NCBI RefSeq assembly: GCF_000186865.1 | Contig: NW_008705563.1 | Location: 829,070-893,069 of the forward strand | Reading direction: 5' to 3' | Source of the DNA: Aureococcus anophagefferens | Taxonomy: Eukaryota > Sar > Pelagophyceae > Pelagomonadales > Pelagomonadaceae | Length of the DNA: 64,000 nucleotides | Part shown: positions 55,087 through 64,000 of the stretch, in pieces | Layout: each line of letters opens with the position of its first letter | Position numbering within the stretch: position 1 is the first letter of the stretch | Position numbers and translations under genes: made by a program | The notes under the pieces: model-generated | What the model was told of the DNA's origin: nothing | Database searches by the model: none | What the model saw: only the letters and a program-made list of their open reading frames with translations

Positions 55087-55875
55087 ATGGTGTTAGCGCA
55101 GAAGACGATGCTGGCAGCGCTATCGTGTCTGTTGTTCCTGCCGATCCTCGCGTCGTCAACGACGCCTACTGCGGCGCCGGCCCTGCCGCCGACGAGCCCA
55201 CCGACGACCCCGCGCGGCGACGTCCAGCTCGTCGGCGGCATCACGGCCTACGACGGCATCCTGCAGGTGTGGTTCGACGGCGAATGGGGCACGGTCTGCG
55301 ACGACTGGCCCTTCTCCGACGAGGCGGCCGAGGTCGTCTGCCAGCAGCTCGCCGGCACGTCCTTCGAATCTTGGACGAGCGACTCCGGGTCGTGCTACGA
55401 CGAGATGGACGTCTCGGTGCCCATCCACCTCGACGACGTCGAGTGCGACGGAAGCGAGGCGCGCCTCTCGGACTGCGACCACAGCGGCTGGGGCGTCTCC
55501 AACTGCGTCCACACGGAAGACGTCTCGATCGTCTGCGCGTTGCCCACCGGCGTCGCCGACGCGGGCGACCGGACCTGCACGCCCGAGCTCTGCGGCGACC
55601 CCTACAAGCTCTGCGAGGAGAACGGCTTGTACTGGTGCTGCGACACGACCTCCGAATACCCCAAGTGCGGCGACTCCTGGGGCTACTGTCAGGAGGAGGG
55701 CCTCACGAAGAAGGAGAAGAAGTCCATCCTCGTCGCCGTGCTGACGACGCTCGCCGTGTTCTTCGTCTGCGTCACGGGCGGCATCGTCGCCTGCTGCGTG
55801 CTCTGCCCCGGCTGCCCCTGCCACAAGGGGTCCCAGACCATCAAGACGGCGCCCGCGGTCCTCGTGGAGACATAA
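55087..55875 (+). CDS. Type I membrane protein with one SRCR domain
   Basis: A 262-aa protein: signal peptide (MLAALSCLLFLPILASS), a Thr/Pro-rich linker, then an SRCR domain (residues about 45-150) with VQLVGGITAYDGILQVWFDG, EWGTVCDDWPFSDEAAEVVC, PIHLDDVECDGSEARLSDCD and GVSNCVHTEDVSIVC, all conserved cysteines in place. A second Cys-rich segment (CTPELCGDPYKLCEENGLYW) follows, then a helix (ILVAVLTTLAVFFVCVTGGI) and a short Cys-rich cytoplasmic tail. SRCR domains bind polysaccharides or proteins at the cell surface and are unusual in algae outside scattered lineages, so a cell-surface recognition role is plausible. Confidence 0.9.
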   Translation: MVLAQKTMLAALSCLLFLPILASSTTPTAAPALPPTSPPTTPRGDVQLVGGITAYDGILQVWFDGEWGTVCDDWPFSDEAAEVVCQQLAGTSFESWTSDSGSCYDEMDVSVPIHLDDVECDGSEARLSDCDHSGWGVSNCVHTEDVSIVCALPTGVADAGDRTCTPELCGDPYKLCEENGLYWCCDTTSEYPKCGDSWGYCQEEGLTKKEKKSILVAVLTTLAVFFVCVTGGIVACCVLCPGCPCHKGSQTIKTAPAVLVET

Positions 55876-55919
55876 AAATGTTAACGGGAGGGGACCGAAA
55901 CTCACAATCCGCCGTCGCG

Positions 55920-58900
55920 TCAAGCGTCGGCGGCCTTGGCCTCGGCCTTGTTGAGCGACGCGCGGCGGTGGGCGCCCGCGACGGCCTTGGCCTTGTCCTG
56001 GACCGTGGGCGACGCCGGCGCGTCGAAGTGCTGCTCGTTCGTGAGGTCCGCGGGGTGGTCGGCCGTGGAGGCGATCATCGACGCGCGGCTCTCGGCGCGC
56101 TTGACGCGCTTCGTCTCCGTCGCCTCGAGCGCCTTCTGGACGGCGGCGGTGATGGGGTGGGCCGCGGCGCCCGGCGGGAGGTGGTCCGCGAGGTAGTGCG
56201 TGTGCGGCGTCGCGGGCACCGTGAGGACCGTGAGCGCCTTGGAGGGGATGGACTTGAGGAGGTGCGGCACGAGCGCGTCGAGGAGGTTCGAGTCCTCCTT
56301 GGGCGAGTGCTGCTGCACGGGCTTCGAGCAGGTCAGCCGGATGATGGGCGCGTGGTTCTCGAGCGCCGCCTTGGCCGACTTCCAGACGTAGAGGTTGTGG
56401 CCGTTGATGACGACGTAGTGCTTCGACCAGTGCTTCTTCTTGTCGTTCCACGAGTAGATGAGCTTCTGGAAGTCGATGGTGCCGTAGCCCAGGCGCAGGT
56501 GGAGCCGCAGGTCGTCGCTGAGGCGCTTGTCCTGGGCCGCGGCGAACTTGTTCTTCACCGCGAGGGCCTTGGTCTTCTGCACCGTCGACGGCAGCGACGC
56601 GATCGTGTTGCCGATCATGTGGTCCTTGTGGACCTCGCCGGGCTTGAGGGAGAGGAGGATGGACCCCTGGTTCGCCAGCTCGTAGGTGAAGGCGGAGACC
56701 ATGACCCAGGACGACGGCACGTAGACGCAGTAGAAGATGCCGAAGATGAGCCCCGCGACGAAGCCGCCCGTCTTGATCGGGTGCTCCCAGGTCAGCAATC
56801 CAAAGATGCGCTCGAGCTTCCCGACGGCGTTGAGCGCCGAGTTCTGCGTCCGCTTCATCATCAGCATCATCTCGTCGTACTGGGCCATCATGCCCTTGGC
56901 GCCGGACTCCTTGGCGTCCGCGTCCTCGTAGCGGTTCACCGTCGTCTCGAGCAGCGACGTGATCAGCTTCATCTCCGCGGCGTCGGGGGGCTTCAGGTGG
57001 CCCGGGTCCGTCTCGAGCTGGACGCGGATCTTGATGGCGCCCAGGGGCTCCTCGCAGTCCGGGGCCGCGTCCTTGAGCACGTCCGCGACGATCGCCGCGT
57101 CCTTGGCGCCGTCGCTCTTGCCCAGCGCGAACCAGGCCTCGCGGACCTGGCCGTCCGCCAAATCCGAAATCTTCAGGCGCACCTTGCCCATGAAGTCGTC
57201 GGCGCTCGCCAAATCTTCGTCGAAGACCTCCAAATCGAGGCAGTCCGGGTTCTTGTCCCAGGGCGTGGGCTCGCCGGTTTCGTGGTCCGTCGTCTGCAGC
57301 ACGGGGATCCGCCAGGCCGCGCGCGCGAAGGTGCGGCCGTCGTCGAGGTCCCAGGCGCTGCGGAAGTCGATGCTGGGCCGGGCGCACTTGCCCAGGCGGC
57401 GGTCGCCGATGTGGTGGATCGCGTGCGAGGAGATGTGGCACGCGTCCGGCGAGCCCGACGACGAGAGCCCCATGTTCTGCAAACTCAGCGACGGCGCGAG
57501 GAAGCAGGTCTCCTGCTTGTCCCGGTCGCCCCCGTCGGCCGCCTCCTCGACCTGGCCCGCGTCCCAGACGGGCGCCAGCGTGCCGTAGATGGACTCGGTG
57601 ACGCCGACGAGCGTCGGCGTCCGCGCCTCCGCGACCTCCGGCGGCGGCTCGCCGGGCGCGGTGACGATGGCGACGTAGGGGTCCGACGACGCCTCCGTCG
57701 TGATGTTGTCGTCGGCGGCGGCGAGCCCCCGCGCCTCGAGCACGGCCACGCGGCACGTCGCGACGCCGCGGCCGTCCGCGGAGGACTCCGCCTCCGACGG
57801 CTTTCCCAGCGCGCGGCGCACGCGCGGCGGCGCCGCGTAGAGGATGGGCAGCAGCATGCCCACGGGGAAGTAGGCCATGCCCGCGTGGGGCCAGCGCCAG
57901 GCCAGGTAGACCATGAGCGCGTAGATCGCGGCCGTCTTCTTCGGCTCGACCCAGTGCGTGAAGTCGTCGAGCGCCTTGCCGATGAGCTGCATGGACGCCA
58001 GCACCGTCGACGCGCGGTCGATGGCGCTCTGGAGCACGGCCGTATCAAAACCCGCGGACTCGTGGTCCGGGCACTCGAGCCGCTCGAGCGCGCCGTCGAC
58101 GACGGCGATGGGGTCCTCGGCGAACCACACGTGCGCGTGGAGCACCGCGGCGACCTGCGCGGGTGGTTCAACCTCGCTTCAACATGAATGTGCCGCGCGC
58201 GCGCGTTCCAGAAAACGCATCCACGCGTCGCGGGCGCTCCGAGGGATGATCGCTCGTCCAAACATCAGCCGAAACGAGTGGAACACGGCCGAGCTCGGAG
58301 CCTTTGGAGTTGGGAAGTTCGCGCCCGTGTCCCGCCCCGGCGGCGACCTTCTCGCCCTTGTCGTCGAGGAGCGCGTACCACTTGTAGCCCGGCTTCGACG
58401 GCTTGGAGCCGTCGGGGCCGACCTGGTCGTTCTCGCGGCCGCCGTCGATCGCGGAGCGGCCGAAGCCCGACGCCTCCGGCAGGCTCCCGACCATCTGCGA
58501 GACCCAGATCGCGCGCTGCTCCTGCAACTCGAAGAGGTGGCCGACGCGCTTCGCCAACACGACCCCCTGGAGCTTCGCGGGCTCCGCCTCGGCGTCGTCC
58601 TCCGGCGCGACGCGCGACGCCTCGAGCGAATCGCCGTAGACGTGCTTCCCGATCGCGGAGTGGAAGCTATGCTGCGCGTCCGCGAGCGCACTCTGGTCCG
58701 CGCAGGACAGGTCCGCGCCCAGCAGGCGCTCCGTCGGGCTCCGCTCGCCCGTCACCTCGGGCGACGTCGCCGCGGCGTGGGCCTCGGCGTCCTCGACGAG
58801 CGCCAAGACGAACTTGGCGGACGACGCGTGGCACGGTAAATGGGCGTCCAAACGCAGCGCGGGGCACCGCGCGACCGCGTCGTCGGCCTCGTCCAGGTTC

Positions 58901-59460
58901 TCGTAGAGCAGGTCCGCGTCGACCTTCGAGGTCGCGTCCTCGGACGTGGCGGCGACCTCGGGGACGACGTCGATGGCGTCCCTGGCCGGGAAGTCGAGCT
59001 CTAAACGCACCGTCGGGCTCCGCGCCGCGTGCTTGCCGATCAGGAAGCCGCCGTCGACCTCGATGTGGAGCGTGCCGATGCGGAGCTTGTCCTCGTTGGC
59101 GCGCTTCGCGAGCTCCTCGATGGCCTCGGCCCAGCGCGCCGCGGCCTTCTCGTCGGAGCAGCGGAGCTCGAACTCCTCGATCTCGTCGTCGTCCGGGTCC
59201 TCGATCTCGAAGTAGAAGACGTTGCCCTCGCGCTTCTCGACCTTGAGGAGGAGCTCGAGGCGGAAGACCTCCGTCGGGGACCCGATGGCCCTGTACTTGA
59301 AGTGCTCGCCGGACGCGTCGAAGGACTTCTCGATGGCCGACAGGTTCGACGTGTAGTAGTTGAGGTTGTACTTGTGGGTCCGGAAGTAGCGCTTCGCCCA
59401 GGTGCCGCGGTGGTCCTTCCGCGCCAGCACGCCGTCGATGATCGGCGGGGCGGACGGCAT
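55920..59460 (-). CDS. Large PH-C2-like membrane-associated protein with introner
   Basis: Exon 1 59460-58348 and exon 2 58154-55920 join in phase 0, giving 1115 aa. Exon 1 starts with a PH domain (DGVLARKDHRGTWAKRYFRT ... CSDEKAAARWAEAIEELAKR). Exon 2 has a hydrophobic pair (TAAIYALMVYLAWRWPHAGM, YFPVGMLLPILYA), a divergent C2-like region (ATCRVAVLEARGLAAADDNI, SDPYVAIVTAPGE; then CLDLEVFDEDLASADDFMGK), another membrane segment (GGFVAGLIFGIFYCVYVPSS) and a second PH-like stretch (KLIYSWNDKKKHWSKHYVVI). The layout recalls C2/transmembrane tethers of ER-plasma-membrane contact sites. The intron is introner A3. Confidence 0.72.
58155..58339 (-). mobile_element. Introner A3 (185 bp), diverged
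   Basis: On the gene strand the 8-mer GTCGCCGC flanks it (58347-58340 and 58154-58147 in minus-strand order). The intron 58347-58155 (193 bp) is GT-AG. It shares the interior of A1 and A2, including a core with one change (TCGTCCAAACATCAGCCG on the plus strand at 58254-58271) and the tail GTTCAACCTCGCTTCAAC, but its terminal repeats have diverged (CGGGGCGGGACACGGG versus CTGCGCGGGTGGTTG), so it is probably older. Confidence 0.9.
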
Positions 59461-59594
59461 CCTTGCGGCGCGACGCCCGGGAGGCTGAGGGAAGGCCGGG
59501 AGGCTGCCCTTCGAATGATTTCCTGCCACCCCGAGTCGGGTTTTGGATCGGATGTTGTAGGTCAAACAAGCCAGCAGTGCCGTAGGCGAGCGCG

Positions 59595-61118
59595 ATGACG
59601 GCCGCCTCGACGGCGCCCGTCGCATCGCTGCACGATCCGTTGCAGTTGCTCGAGGAGTTATCCATCGACGTGGCGCACGACGTCGGTCCCGGCGAGTTCC
59701 ACGAGCGGCGCACGGTCGTCGTCAGCGCGAAGAGCCGGCGCAAGCTCGGCAAGAAGTTGACCATCGCCTGGTGCCGCGTGGAGCGGGTCTTCGGCGCCGC
59801 GGCCGGCGGCGTGGCCGTCGGCGAGGAGCTCGACGTCGTCTGCTGCGGCGAGGCGCTCGCGAAGCGCTTCGCGGCGAGGCGGCCGGAGGCCGGCGGCTGG
59901 CACGCGTTCGGAGACCTCGTCGTCGAGGCGAAGCGGTCGCGGAGCGGGCGGCGCGTCGCGCGCGTGCGGACCTACCTCGGCACCGTCGCGCCGGCGGCGG
60001 AGGCGGAGGCGGCCGCGGCGGCCGTGGCGCCGAAGAAGTTCCGCGCGGCCGTCTTCGCGGCGTGGCTCGAGCGGACGCTCGGCCGCGACCGCTTGGAAAC
60101 GGTCCTCGACGTCGCGGGCGGCCGCGGCGACCTCGCCGCGGCGCTACTGCGGCGGGGCGCGGCGCGAGCCGCGACGGTCGTCGAGCCGTCGACGCGGACG
60201 AGCCGCGCGTCGCACGAGGACGGCGACGACGGCGACGACGACGACGACGACGCCGCCGTGGAGGACGCCGCGTTCCGGCGCGTGGCGCACGTGCCGGACC
60301 TCTTTCTGTACCCGCGGTCGTCGGCCGCCGTCGAGGCCGCGCTCGACGCGGCGAGCGCCGTCGTCGCGCTCCACCCGGACGAAGCCACCGAGGCGGCGGT
60401 CTGCGCGGCCGCGAAGCGGGGCCTGCCCTTCGCCGTCGTGCCCTGCTGCATGTTCACGTCCAAGTTCCCCCACCGGCGCCAGTTCTGGCAGTTCGACCCG
60501 GAGGGCCGCGCCAAGGGCGTCAAGGTCCAGAGCGTCTACCTCGACTACCTGCGGAAACGCGCGGAGGCGCTCGGCGCGGCCTGCGCGACGGCGGAGCTCG
60601 CGCTCGTCGGGCGCAACGTCGTGCTCTACTCCCTCGGCGCCGCGGCGCCGCGGACGCCGCTCTGGCCCCAGGAGGCGCTCCGGTGCCTCGCGGCGCGCCT
60701 CGACGTCCGCGCGGACCTCTGCGGCGGCGCCGTCCGCGCGGTCTGCAAGTGCTGGCTCTTCGCCTTCAACCGCGCGCTCCGCGACGACCACCTCGGGGCC
60801 GCCGTCGACGCCGCGAACGCGCGCGGCGCGAGCCGCGGCGTCGCCGCGGCGCGCGACGCGGCGACGCGGCGGGCGGCCGACGACCCGGCGACGCGCGCCG
60901 CGCGCCTCGCCGCGGCTGTCGCCGGCGCGACGCGCCTCGGCAACGCCGCGGACCTGCGCGCCGCCCTCGGCGCCGCGGGCGGGCCCCGGGACGTGCTCCG
61001 CGTCGCCGCGGCCGTCCACGGCGTCGCCCTGGGGCCCGCCTACCTCGGCGACGACGCCCGAAACCCGGGCCGCCGCGCGGTCCTCGTCGAGCGCGCGGGG
61101 CTGCTGGTGACGTGGTAA
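59595..61118 (+). CDS. Methyltransferase-like protein of the METTL25/Methyltransf_32 type
   Basis: A 507-aa protein. An N-terminal domain (GEFHERRTVVVSAKSRRKLG) precedes a Rossmann core with TVLDVAGGRGDLAAALLRRG (motif I). Later VVALHPDEATEAAVCAAAKR and FAVVPCCMFTSKFPHRRQFW follow the order of the Methyltransf_32 family (Hx..G/D..T..... V.V.CC). That family methylates RNA or proteins in eukaryotes; the substrate here is unknown. An acidic insert (DDGDDGDDDDDDAAVEDA) lies in the core. The gene diverges from the PH-C2 gene with 134 bp between starts. Confidence 0.7.
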   Translation: MTAASTAPVASLHDPLQLLEELSIDVAHDVGPGEFHERRTVVVSAKSRRKLGKKLTIAWCRVERVFGAAAGGVAVGEELDVVCCGEALAKRFAARRPEAGGWHAFGDLVVEAKRSRSGRRVARVRTYLGTVAPAAEAEAAAAAVAPKKFRAAVFAAWLERTLGRDRLETVLDVAGGRGDLAAALLRRGAARAATVVEPSTRTSRASHEDGDDGDDDDDDAAVEDAAFRRVAHVPDLFLYPRSSAAVEAALDAASAVVALHPDEATEAAVCAAAKRGLPFAVVPCCMFTSKFPHRRQFWQFDPEGRAKGVKVQSVYLDYLRKRAEALGAACATAELALVGRNVVLYSLGAAAPRTPLWPQEALRCLAARLDVRADLCGGAVRAVCKCWLFAFNRALRDDHLGAAVDAANARGASRGVAAARDAATRRAADDPATRAARLAAAVAGATRLGNAADLRAALGAAGGPRDVLRVAAAVHGVALGPAYLGDDARNPGRRAVLVERAGLLVTW

Positions 61119-61151
61119 CGCTGTGTTTTTTTACGATAGGTCGCTCGGCTG

Positions 61152-61478
61152 TCAGCCGCCGCCCTCGGAGCCGGGCCGCACGCGGACGATCTGGTTCTGC
61201 CACTCGGAGCCGGTGATGAAGTAGAGGCCCGCGACGGCGCCGAGGAAGACGAGGCTCACGGTCGACGCGAGCCAGGGGTAGGCGTGCGTGTCGTTCGTGA
61301 ACTCGACGGGGCAGCCGTCGGGCACGCAGAGCTCCCACGCGGGGGCGATGGCGGCGCCGGCGCGGCGGTGTCGCGTCGAGGAGAAGCCCGACGCGATGAC
61401 GAGCGCGGGCAGCGCGAGGGCCGCCGCGGCGACGACGAGCTCGCCGCCGGCGCTGCGGGAAGCATGTCTTCGAGCCAT
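61152..61478 (-). CDS. Small two-helix membrane protein, unknown
   Basis: A 108-aa protein. Helix 1 (ELVVAAAALALPALVIASGF) and helix 2 (WLASTVSLVFLGAVAGLYFI) flank a lumenal loop with two Cys (WELCVPDGCPVEFTNDTHAY) and a sequon NDT. It begins MARRHASRS and ends in Gly. I recognise no family; the paired Cys and the topology suggest a genuine small membrane protein. Confidence 0.6.
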   Translation of the reverse strand: MARRHASRSAGGELVVAAAALALPALVIASGFSSTRHRRAGAAIAPAWELCVPDGCPVEFTNDTHAYPWLASTVSLVFLGAVAGLYFITGSEWQNQIVRVRPGSEGGG

Positions 61479-61553
61479 CTTATCGAGCGGGCAGCGGATG
61501 GAAAAAGCTCAACGCCCCTGCAGCATCGGCCAAGTGCCGGCGGAGCGGCGAGC

Positions 61554-63062
61554 ATGTTGGCGCGTCGCCTTGTTCAAGGCGCCCTGTTGCTCGTGCTCAG
61601 CATTGCAAAGACCCCGCCGCCGCCGTCGCCGCTCTACGTCCACTCCGTGCTGCATCCGCCGCCCGCCTTCGGCGACGGCTGCGACGAGACGCTCGACTTC
61701 CGCTTCGTCGCCGCCGACGCCGCGGCGCTGCGGGCGCGCGCGGCGGCGCTCGCCGAGGCGGCGGCGGCCGCCGCCGCGGCGGTGGAACGGGAGACGCGCG
61801 AAAGGGAGGCGGCGCTCGTCGCCGCGCGCCTCGCGAGCGCGCTCGGCGAGTACGCGCATCGGGAGGCGTTCGCGACCGCGGACGCGGCCGACGACGCCGC
61901 GGCCGCCGACGCGACGACGCGCCACGTGGCCTGCCAGGAGGCCCTGCTCGGGGCCGACGGCGGCGCGGCGCTCGCGGCGCTCGTCGACGGCGCGACGGAC
62001 CTGAGCGTCGTCGACTGCGATCTGGGCGCCGGCGGCTTCGAGAAGGTCTTAGTGGCGGCGCTTTCGAGCCCGGGCCTCCGGCGGCTGCGCGTCGCGTCGG
62101 ACCTCGTCGGCGACGCGGCCTTCGTGCGGGCGGCGAAGCGGCTGAAGAAGGCCAACGCGTCGCACGCGTCCCTGGCGAGGGTGGAAGTCGAACGCGTCGG
62201 CCTCGGGCCCGCGGGCGCGGAGGCCCTCTGCCGGGCCCTGGCGCCCCACGCGCCGACGCTGGCGCGCCTCAGCCTCCGGGGCAATTGTCTCTGCGACGGC
62301 GGCGTCGCGGCGGTGGCGGCGAAGCTCGTGGCCATATCGCCGGCGCTCGCAGAGATCGATCTGGCGCAAACCGCCTGCGGCGACGCGGGCGCGGTGGCCC
62401 TCGCGCGGGCGCTGGCGAAGCGGCCGCCGGGCAGCGCGCCCGTCGCCGTGGACGTGTCGGGCAACGAGCTCGGCGGGCGGGGGGTGGCGGCGCTCGCGGC
62501 GTCGCCGGCCGTCGCGCGGCTCGACGCGCGGCGCAACGCGCTCGGCGACGACGACGCGACGCTGGTCCCGCGGGCGCTGCGGAAGAACGAGCGCCTGGAG
62601 GCGCTGGGCCTGGCGCACTGCGGCCTCGGGCCCGGCGCCGCGGACCTGATCCTGTCCGCGGCCGCGCGCAAGGGCGCGCGTTTGGAGGTTTTGGACCTCT
62701 CGGGCAACGCGCTCACGACCGCGGAGGTCGAGCGGCGGAGGAAGAAGGGCGAGCACGCCCTCGTCGGCGCCCTGTCGAAGATGGCCTCCAAGGCCCTGCC
62801 GCCGGCCGCCGGCGACGGCGGCCTGGGGCTGTCCGCGCCCGACGTCGACGTCTTCGTCGCCGCGGCCCGGGCTTTAGGCGCGGGCCAGGCGCCGAAATTG
62901 CGATGGCTGGGCTTGAGCGACACAGGCCTCACGCCGACGCACTCGCGGCTCCTCGCCGCCGCCGCGAAGAAGCGGCGGGGGCGGGGGCTGGGCGCCGTGG
63001 AGGTCGTGGCGCTCGCGAACGGCGCCGCCGCGGCCAAGCAGCGCAAGGAGCCCGTCATCTGA
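61554..63062 (+). CDS. Leucine-rich-repeat (NLRC3/RNH-like) protein with signal peptide
   Basis: A 502-aa protein. The leader is MLARRLVQGALLLVLSI. After an Ala/Glu-rich coiled region come ribonuclease-inhibitor-type LRRs: GLGPAGAEALCRALAPHAPT, LSLRGNCLCDGGVAAVAAKL, ACGDAGAVALARALAKRPPG, VDVSGNELGGRGVAALAASP, LGLAHCGLGPGAADLILSAA and VLDLSGNALTTAEVERRRKK. These 28-29-residue repeats mediate protein binding. No nucleotide-binding domain is present, so it is not an NLR. It is convergent with the next gene (4 bp). Confidence 0.82.
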   Translation: MLARRLVQGALLLVLSIAKTPPPPSPLYVHSVLHPPPAFGDGCDETLDFRFVAADAAALRARAAALAEAAAAAAAAVERETREREAALVAARLASALGEYAHREAFATADAADDAAAADATTRHVACQEALLGADGGAALAALVDGATDLSVVDCDLGAGGFEKVLVAALSSPGLRRLRVASDLVGDAAFVRAAKRLKKANASHASLARVEVERVGLGPAGAEALCRALAPHAPTLARLSLRGNCLCDGGVAAVAAKLVAISPALAEIDLAQTACGDAGAVALARALAKRPPGSAPVAVDVSGNELGGRGVAALAASPAVARLDARRNALGDDDATLVPRALRKNERLEALGLAHCGLGPGAADLILSAAARKGARLEVLDLSGNALTTAEVERRRKKGEHALVGALSKMASKALPPAAGDGGLGLSAPDVDVFVAAARALGAGQAPKLRWLGLSDTGLTPTHSRLLAAAAKKRRGRGLGAVEVVALANGAAAAKQRKEPVI

Positions 63063-63065
63063 AGG

Positions 63066-64000
63066 CTAAATATTAGTCGTGTTGGGCTTCTCCGAGTCGT
63101 AGCGCACCAGGCGGTCCCGGAACGTCTCCGGCGCGTCGGCGTCGTCGCCGCAGCGGCCGTTGCCGAGCGCGGCCTGGATCGTCAGCGACGTGCGGCGCGC
63201 CTTGGCCCGGTTCCGCACGGAGCTGCGGCGGCTCGTCGCCGGCGTCTCGATCTCGATATCATACACCTCCTCCTCGGGCGGCGGCGGCGGCGGCGGCGGC
63301 GGCTCCGGCGGCCGCGACCCGAGCTGGTCGAGGCCGAGGCCCCGGACCGCGCGGTCCGCGCCTCGCGCCGCGCCCGTGTAGACCTGTGTGGAATTCAAAT
63401 CTTCAACCCGACTTCAATGTGCGCATATGCGACAGTTTCGACGCAAGCTCTTCGGCTGTGCTTCGAGAACTCGACGAGAGCAATCGATTCGTCCAAAAAT
63501 CAGCCGAATCGACTTCGATGTGATCGAGCTAGAGAATTCTCAAGTTTGGTCCGGACCACCCAAACCAGTGGTTGAATTCGGCACAGGTGTAGACGTCCTC
63601 CGACGCCGCGTAGAGGCCGCCCGACAGGTCGTGGGCGGCGCCGACCAAATCCCGGCCCAACACGCGGCCGCCGTCGGCGACGCCCTTCAGGGGGTCGCCG
63701 TCGAGCAGCGTCGCGCGCGCGAACGCGCCCGCTCCCCTCGCGACGCCCGTCGCCGCGCCGCGCGCGGCCCCGAAGACGCCGCCCACCACATGCTTGCCCG
63801 CGCCGACGAAGCCGCCGAGCACGTCGCCGACGACGGGCGCGTACTCGACGCCCGCCGCGACGCCGTCGAGCACGGCGCCGAAGCCGTCGTGGACGCCGTC
63901 CGCGGCGACGGCGACGCCCTGGAGCACGCCGGACACGGCCTCGTCGGACGCGCGCACGAGCGACGTCGCGAAGCGGCCCGGGTCGCCGTCCTGCGCCGAG
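63066..64000 (-). CDS. Uncharacterised protein with proline-rich tail, 5' partial, introner-split
   Basis: The gene enters from beyond base 64000. Exon sequence down to 63595 reads GVAVAADGVHDGFGAVLDGV and GGFVGAGKHVVGGVFGAARG, a Gly/Ala/Val-rich amphipathic repeat, then DLSGGLYAASEDVYT. Exon 2 (63383-63066) continues GAARGADRAVRGLGLDQL, a poly-Pro run (PPEPPPPPPPPPEEEVYDIE) and a basic tail. The Gly/Val helical repeats recall membrane-inserting glycine-zipper proteins; I cannot name a family. The intron is introner B2. Confidence 0.6.
63384..63586 (+). mobile_element. Introner B2 (203 bp), opposite orientation to host gene relative to B1
   Basis: It is flanked by GTGTAGAC (63376-63383, 63587-63594), which reads GTCTACAC on the host (minus) strand. 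The host-strand intron 63594-63384 is GT-AG. The left end is CTGTGTGGAATTCAAATC; the right end reversed is CTGTGCCGAATTCAAC. The plus-strand sequence matches B1 in the same orientation, but here the host gene is on the minus strand, so the element is spliced in the reverse orientation. The core TCGTCCAAAAATCAGCCG is at 63489-63506. Confidence 0.93.

Noticed and set aside
61554..63062. LRR protein as an NLR immune receptor
   Set aside because: It has RNH-type repeats only; no NACHT or NB-ARC P-loop is present in the preceding sequence.

Overview
The window is a gene-dense nuclear segment of a eukaryotic alga, very GC-rich. The gene complement fits a photosynthetic stramenopile: a plastid ferredoxin-NADP reductase, a ClpR-type plastid protease subunit, plastid-type bipartite leaders (signal peptide followed by FAP/FGL-like motifs), a root-UVB-sensitive family protein and a MutS2-like protein, next to eukaryotic Ku80, LSM6, Rab and DEAD-box genes. 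Introns are rare, short and often GC-AG. Several are transposon-like introners flanked by 8-bp target-site duplications, which is what has been described in the pelagophyte Aureococcus anophagefferens. I infer a pelagophyte of that kind, but I could not run a search.

Layout. 1-6.6 kb: Sec14-like protein (partial), LSM6 and a RUS-family gene from a shared divergent promoter, a small membrane protein, a PUB-domain protein split by introner A1, and a MATE transporter. 6.6-13 kb: frataxin, a DEAD-box helicase interrupted in its Walker A motif by a mini-introner, ferredoxin-NADP reductase, and the flagellar WD40 protein CFAP52. 13-26 kb: TPR/aspartyl beta-hydroxylase (introner A2), a Golgi-type membrane protein, an acyl-CoA-synthetase fragment, a W-rich coiled-coil protein, a PDZ coiled-coil protein, a lysine-rich FAM133-like protein, a membrane protein with a RelA/SpoT-like tail, and a SANT/PARG-like protein. 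26-39 kb: nuclear FKBP, F-box-like protein, ClpR, a doubled cyclotransferase-like gene, a 253-bp MITE-like element, a sulfotransferase, a PH protein, a TPR protein, a secreted proteasome-fold protein and a COPI-associated-like protein. 39-45.6 kb: a membrane-protein gene split by a 1.56-kb TIR element, a methyltransferase, a cNMP/RGS protein with a CaaX box, a Rab GTPase and a plastid-targeted protein. 46-64 kb: dual-specificity phosphatase, Ku80 (introner B1 plus an assembly gap), a broken RING/Sel1 gene, inositol polyphosphate 5-phosphatase, MutS2-like ATPase, 7TM protein, SRCR receptor, PH/C2 protein (introner A3), methyltransferase, LRR protein and a partial gene with introner B2.

The genes do not form one pathway. 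Neighbours alternate strands and are packed tail-to-tail (often under 50 bp, sometimes overlapping) or head-to-head over 70-320 bp. The most interesting layer is the mobile DNA. Five clear introners in two families share an inverted 18-bp core, a sixth very short one looks related in mechanism, and two further TIR elements do not behave as introns. I found no tRNA, rRNA or CRISPR array.
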